Assembly: GCA_964619485.1 (NCBI GenBank)
Contig: CAZUCI010000001.1
Span: 1-64,000, forward strand
Source of the DNA: UBA2882 sp964619485
GTDB taxonomy: Bacteria; Bacillota; Clostridia; Lachnospirales; Lachnospiraceae
Length of the DNA: 64,000 bases
Reading direction: 5' to 3'
Shown here in pieces: positions 61,074 to 64,000 of this stretch. Every line of letters begins with the position of its first letter. The first letter of the stretch is position 1. The notes under the pieces were generated by a model. That model was not told where the DNA came from. It did not search any database and saw only the letters and a program-made list of their open reading frames with translations. Position numbers and translations under genes: made by a program.

Positions 61074-63140
61074 ATGCACAGTAAATTTCAACTTTTAAGT
61101 GAGAAAATAAACAGGTACAATATAGGAGCATTTCAGATCAGCAGTCTTATTGGAGTGGGGGTCTGCGGACTTCTTTTGATGGGCTGTCTGCCTTTTATCG
61201 GGCTTTTACATCTTTGGAGCTCCTATCTGACGCTGTTTGTCTTTTTTTCAGTCAATTTCATTTTGTCCAGAACACTGGTAAAAAAGTATCCGGCGTCAGC
61301 CAGGGTGTTCTATTACTTTATGATGCTTATCGCCTATGTAGTTGCAATTTATATGGGAACCGTTCAGGGAGAGGAAACAAATGCCACAACCTTCCTGCTG
61401 TTTATGCTGCTTTTGCCTCTGTTTATCATAGATCAGCCCTGGAGAATTTTTTCCTTTAATGTTGTGATGTGTGCTGCTTTTATGACAGCTGTGCATATTT
61501 ATAAGGAGCCTGGGCCGATTCATAACCTGGATTTGTCCAATGCTGTGATTGTCTGTGTGCTCAGCGGAATCTTTATTTATACCGCCACAAAGCAGAAAAT
61601 CAATGACTTTGAAAGGGAGCAGCGCGAGGAGCAGGAGCTCCATGAAAAAAACGATATTATCAATGCCATCCCGGTGGGCATCGCTGTCTTTGAGGTGAAA
61701 AACCAGGAGGTAAAGCAGGTGTTTACCAACGACGGCTTTTACCGCCTTTTTGAGGATGAGAGAGAGAAGAGAAGTGCACGTCTGCGGGGCAATTTCATGA
61801 ATGGAATTCACCCGGATGACCGTCCGAAGCTCCGCAAAACAATTCAGAGTGTCATAGACGGCACAGACTATATTACCACCACCTGCCGTGCCATGAAGGG
61901 AGACGGGGCCTATCTGTGGGTACGTTTTACATCAGCGGTTGCCCAGAGAGATCATGATCAGCTGTTAGTCTATTCCACCTACACCAGCATGGAGGAGGAG
62001 ATGAAGAGCAAACAGGCAACTCAGGCCAAAACAGACTTTTTGTCACGTATGAGCCATGATATCAGAACACCCATGAACGCCATTATCGGAATGACCAACC
62101 TGGCAAGAGAGGAAACAGACCCGGCAGTTGTGAGAGAATATCTGGATAATATTGATGCCTCCAGCAATTTTCTCCTGGGTCTGATCAATGATATTCTGGA
62201 TCTGAGTAAAATTGAGAGCGGAGAGTTTAAGCTGAATCCGGTTCCCTGCACTGTGGGAGAATTCAGCCAGTCCATCGATACTATTATCAAGCCCCTGATG
62301 CAGCAGAAGCATATTGATTTTATATATGAAATGAATTGTGGAGCAGAATGCCTTATGGTTGATAAGCTGCGCTTCAGCCAGATCTTTTTTAACCTGCTTT
62401 CCAACGCTTCCAAATTTACACCTGAGTATGGGAAGGTGGAATTTCTGGCGGAGCATATTCCGGAGAAAAACGGACTGTATGGAGTGCGCTTTATTGTCCG
62501 TGACAATGGCATTGGCATGAGCCCTGAATTTCTGGAGAATCTGTTTGTGCCCTTTCAGCAGGAGAATATCGTGGGGAACGATGTGCATGCAGGAACCGGG
62601 CTGGGACTTCCCATTGTAAAACGACTGGTGGATGCCATGGACGGCACCATTCAGGTAAAGAGTGAACCGGGAAAAGGAACGGAATTCACGCTGGACATCT
62701 ATACCAGACTTGCCCCGGTACCACAGAAAGAAGAAAAAGTCAAAAAGGATGTTCATTCGCTGGAGGGAATTCGTATTTTACTGGTAGAGGATAATCATAT
62801 GAATATTAAGGTCGCAAAAAAGCTTCTGGAGAACAAGGGCTGTCTTGTGACCGTAGTGGAAAACGGACAGGAAGCGGTAAATTGCTTTCGGGCTTCCGGG
62901 GAACACTTTTTCCAGGCGATTCTCATGGATGTGAGAATGCCCGTTATGGGAGGTATTGAGGCTACCAGAATTATCCGTGCCATGGAGAGGTCAGATGCCA
63001 AAACAGTTCCAATCATTGCAATGACGGCGGATGCTTTTTCAGAGGAACAGAAGAAAACTCTGGATGCGGGGATGACCTATCACCTGTCCAAACCAATTGA
63101 ACCGCAGCTGCTGTTTGAAGTACTCGCAAGGAGTGTGTAG
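61074..63140 (+). CDS. Membrane hybrid histidine kinase with PAS domain
   Basis: This 688-residue kinase has five to six helices (about 20-180), including LLLPLFIIDQPWR. A PAS domain follows (about 192-310: INAIPVGIAVFEV, GIHPDDRPKL), then HisKA (FLSRMSHDIRTPMNAIIG, about 320), HATPase (NASKFTPEYG, DNGIGM, GTGLGLPI) and a receiver (about 564-685: ILLVEDNHMN, ILMDVRMPVMGG, IAMTADAF, SKPIEP). ATG 61074 is chosen because a G-run (GGGGGG) lies a few nt before it; ATG 61050 has no usable spacing. Its membrane domain resembles the one on the diguanylate cyclase at 48450. The next gene begins 2 nt after its stop codon. Confidence 0.87.
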   Translation: MHSKFQLLSEKINRYNIGAFQISSLIGVGVCGLLLMGCLPFIGLLHLWSSYLTLFVFFSVNFILSRTLVKKYPASARVFYYFMMLIAYVVAIYMGTVQGEETNATTFLLFMLLLPLFIIDQPWRIFSFNVVMCAAFMTAVHIYKEPGPIHNLDLSNAVIVCVLSGIFIYTATKQKINDFEREQREEQELHEKNDIINAIPVGIAVFEVKNQEVKQVFTNDGFYRLFEDEREKRSARLRGNFMNGIHPDDRPKLRKTIQSVIDGTDYITTTCRAMKGDGAYLWVRFTSAVAQRDHDQLLVYSTYTSMEEEMKSKQATQAKTDFLSRMSHDIRTPMNAIIGMTNLAREETDPAVVREYLDNIDASSNFLLGLINDILDLSKIESGEFKLNPVPCTVGEFSQSIDTIIKPLMQQKHIDFIYEMNCGAECLMVDKLRFSQIFFNLLSNASKFTPEYGKVEFLAEHIPEKNGLYGVRFIVRDNGIGMSPEFLENLFVPFQQENIVGNDVHAGTGLGLPIVKRLVDAMDGTIQVKSEPGKGTEFTLDIYTRLAPVPQKEEKVKKDVHSLEGIRILLVEDNHMNIKVAKKLLENKGCLVTVVENGQEAVNCFRASGEHFFQAILMDVRMPVMGGIEATRIIRAMERSDAKTVPIIAMTADAFSEEQKKTLDAGMTYHLSKPIEPQLLFEVLARSV

Positions 63141-63142
63141 AT

Positions 63143-64000
63143 ATGGAACACAAAAAGGGAACCTTGATTCTCTGGATTTTTGTGCTGATTCTGGCAGTCA
63201 TTGTTTTTGCTTCCATTATGTCCAGAATCTACAGTATGCCGCCCCTGGTAGTGAAGGCACAGGACGGAACCAGCGTAAATTCCCGCTTTCTCACCAGGGA
63301 AAAGTGGGAGAAAAAAATGAGTACCTCCTACCCGGAGCTTTACAATGTCCTGGCAGACGATACCACCAACAGCTTTGTGATACCGGGACTTATGAGCACT
63401 ACAAGTATTGCGGTCAGGGGAAAGAATAAGGGGGAAGTGGGCATTTGTGAAAATATGACACCACAGGGCATTGCAGTGACGGAAAACTATATGATTGTCT
63501 CTGCGTACAGTTCCAATCAGTCCTTTGATTCTGTGCTGTATCTGATGGATAAGGAAACAGGGCGCTATCTCAAAACAGTGGTTCTTCCGGGAACGAGCCA
63601 TGTGGGAGGAATCGCCTACTGCCCCAAGTCAGACAGCCTGTGGATTACGACCAACGACGGCGATGGCAAAGGAAAGGCAGAGCTGTCCATGATAACCATG
63701 GCAGATATCGAAGAATACAATCTTCAGAAGCTGAAGGCTCCAATCTCCTATAATCTGCAGGTTACACTGGATGATCTGGAGGCCGCTTCCTCAGTGACCT
63801 ACTATAAAAACATGCTGATCGTGGGATATTTCAGCCGTGAAATTTATGCAGATGTGAGGGTCTATACCCTGACAAAGGATAACATTCTTCGCTTTTCCCA
63901 TGAGCAGATTGAGGAGGATGAGCTGGATAAATCTGATACCAGTCTGTACAGCGGACTGGACCGGGTGCAGGGAATTCTCTTTGGAGATGAGTATGTGTTT
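63143..64000 (+). CDS. Membrane-anchored protein, possible beta-propeller (runs off the window)
   Basis: The frame is open from ATG 63143 to the right edge (286 residues). An N-terminal helix (about 7-27, LILWIFVLILAVIVFASIM) anchors an extracytoplasmic domain. Strand-rich repeats such as GICENMTPQGIAVTENYMIV, SVLYLMDKETGRYLKTVVLP and GGIAYCPKSDSLWITTNDG suggest a propeller of the type that reports or binds small ligands. No catalytic motif is recognised. It starts 2 nt after the kinase stop, so it is probably co-translated and may be a partner of that kinase. Confidence 0.7.
   Translation, partial: MEHKKGTLILWIFVLILAVIVFASIMSRIYSMPPLVVKAQDGTSVNSRFLTREKWEKKMSTSYPELYNVLADDTTNSFVIPGLMSTTSIAVRGKNKGEVGICENMTPQGIAVTENYMIVSAYSSNQSFDSVLYLMDKETGRYLKTVVLPGTSHVGGIAYCPKSDSLWITTNDGDGKGKAELSMITMADIEEYNLQKLKAPISYNLQVTLDDLEAASSVTYYKNMLIVGYFSREIYADVRVYTLTKDNILRFSHEQIEEDELDKSDTSLYSGLDRVQGILFGDEYVF

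Overview
The window looks like a draft-assembly segment of a gut-type Lachnospiraceae (Clostridia) chromosome. It is low to moderate in GC, with lipoprotein signal peptides of the MKK...GCG type, GGAGG-type ribosome sites, ABC sugar transporters without their own ATPase, YibE/F, DUF624 and AIM24 proteins, and many hybrid histidine kinases with the DFLSRMSHDMRTPMN-type phosphorylation site. The placement rests on protein character alone. No rRNA, tRNA, CRISPR array, phage or transposase was seen.

Layout: 0-4 kb carries a sugar-linked cluster: a sugar-binding protein whose end has been replaced by the end of a glycyl radical enzyme, an activating radical-SAM enzyme, a ROK regulator and a ROK kinase. 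3.9-5.2 kb is gene-free and almost entirely repeats. 5.2-9.3 kb has an AIM24 protein, a DUF3592 protein, a membrane diguanylate cyclase, and a thioredoxin-reductase-like flavoprotein with an OhrR-type regulator. 9.4-13.7 kb (minus strand) is a giant eight-PAS hybrid kinase interrupted by an assembly gap. 13.9-18.2 kb holds a PstS-like lipoprotein and two c-di-GMP proteins (EAL-CBS-GGDEF and HD-GYP). 18.3-21.1 kb holds an alkaline phosphatase and a YibE/F protein. 21.3-24.5 kb is a hybrid kinase split by one stop codon. 24.6-36.4 kb is an arabinan utilisation locus: binding protein, two permeases, two GH43, GH127, GH51, DUF624, a small Cys-rich protein, and a convergent ArsR-type regulator. 36.5-38.5 kb is a GGDEF-EAL phosphodiesterase. 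38.5-46 kb is an accessory stretch with repeats, a PD-(D/E)XK-like protein, a hydrolase/TetR pair, a SpoT-type HD protein, and a decayed KAP NTPase next to a glycosylase-like protein. 46-50.5 kb has an amidase, a broken zinc-ribbon/YARHG gene, a diguanylate cyclase and an esterase. 50.5-64 kb is a signalling block: four hybrid kinases, an RpoD-like sigma factor, a diguanylate cyclase with a C-terminal receiver, and a membrane-anchored protein running off the window.

Three themes stand out. First, signalling is very dense: six hybrid kinases and six c-di-GMP proteins, with no DNA-binding response regulator and no Hpt domain seen. Second, several genes are broken by a single lesion (nonsense, 1-2 nt frameshift, internal fusion), which may be real decay or draft-quality error. 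Third, intergenic regions are filled with short tandem repeats and with arrays of hairpin-forming inverted repeats of at least two sequence families.
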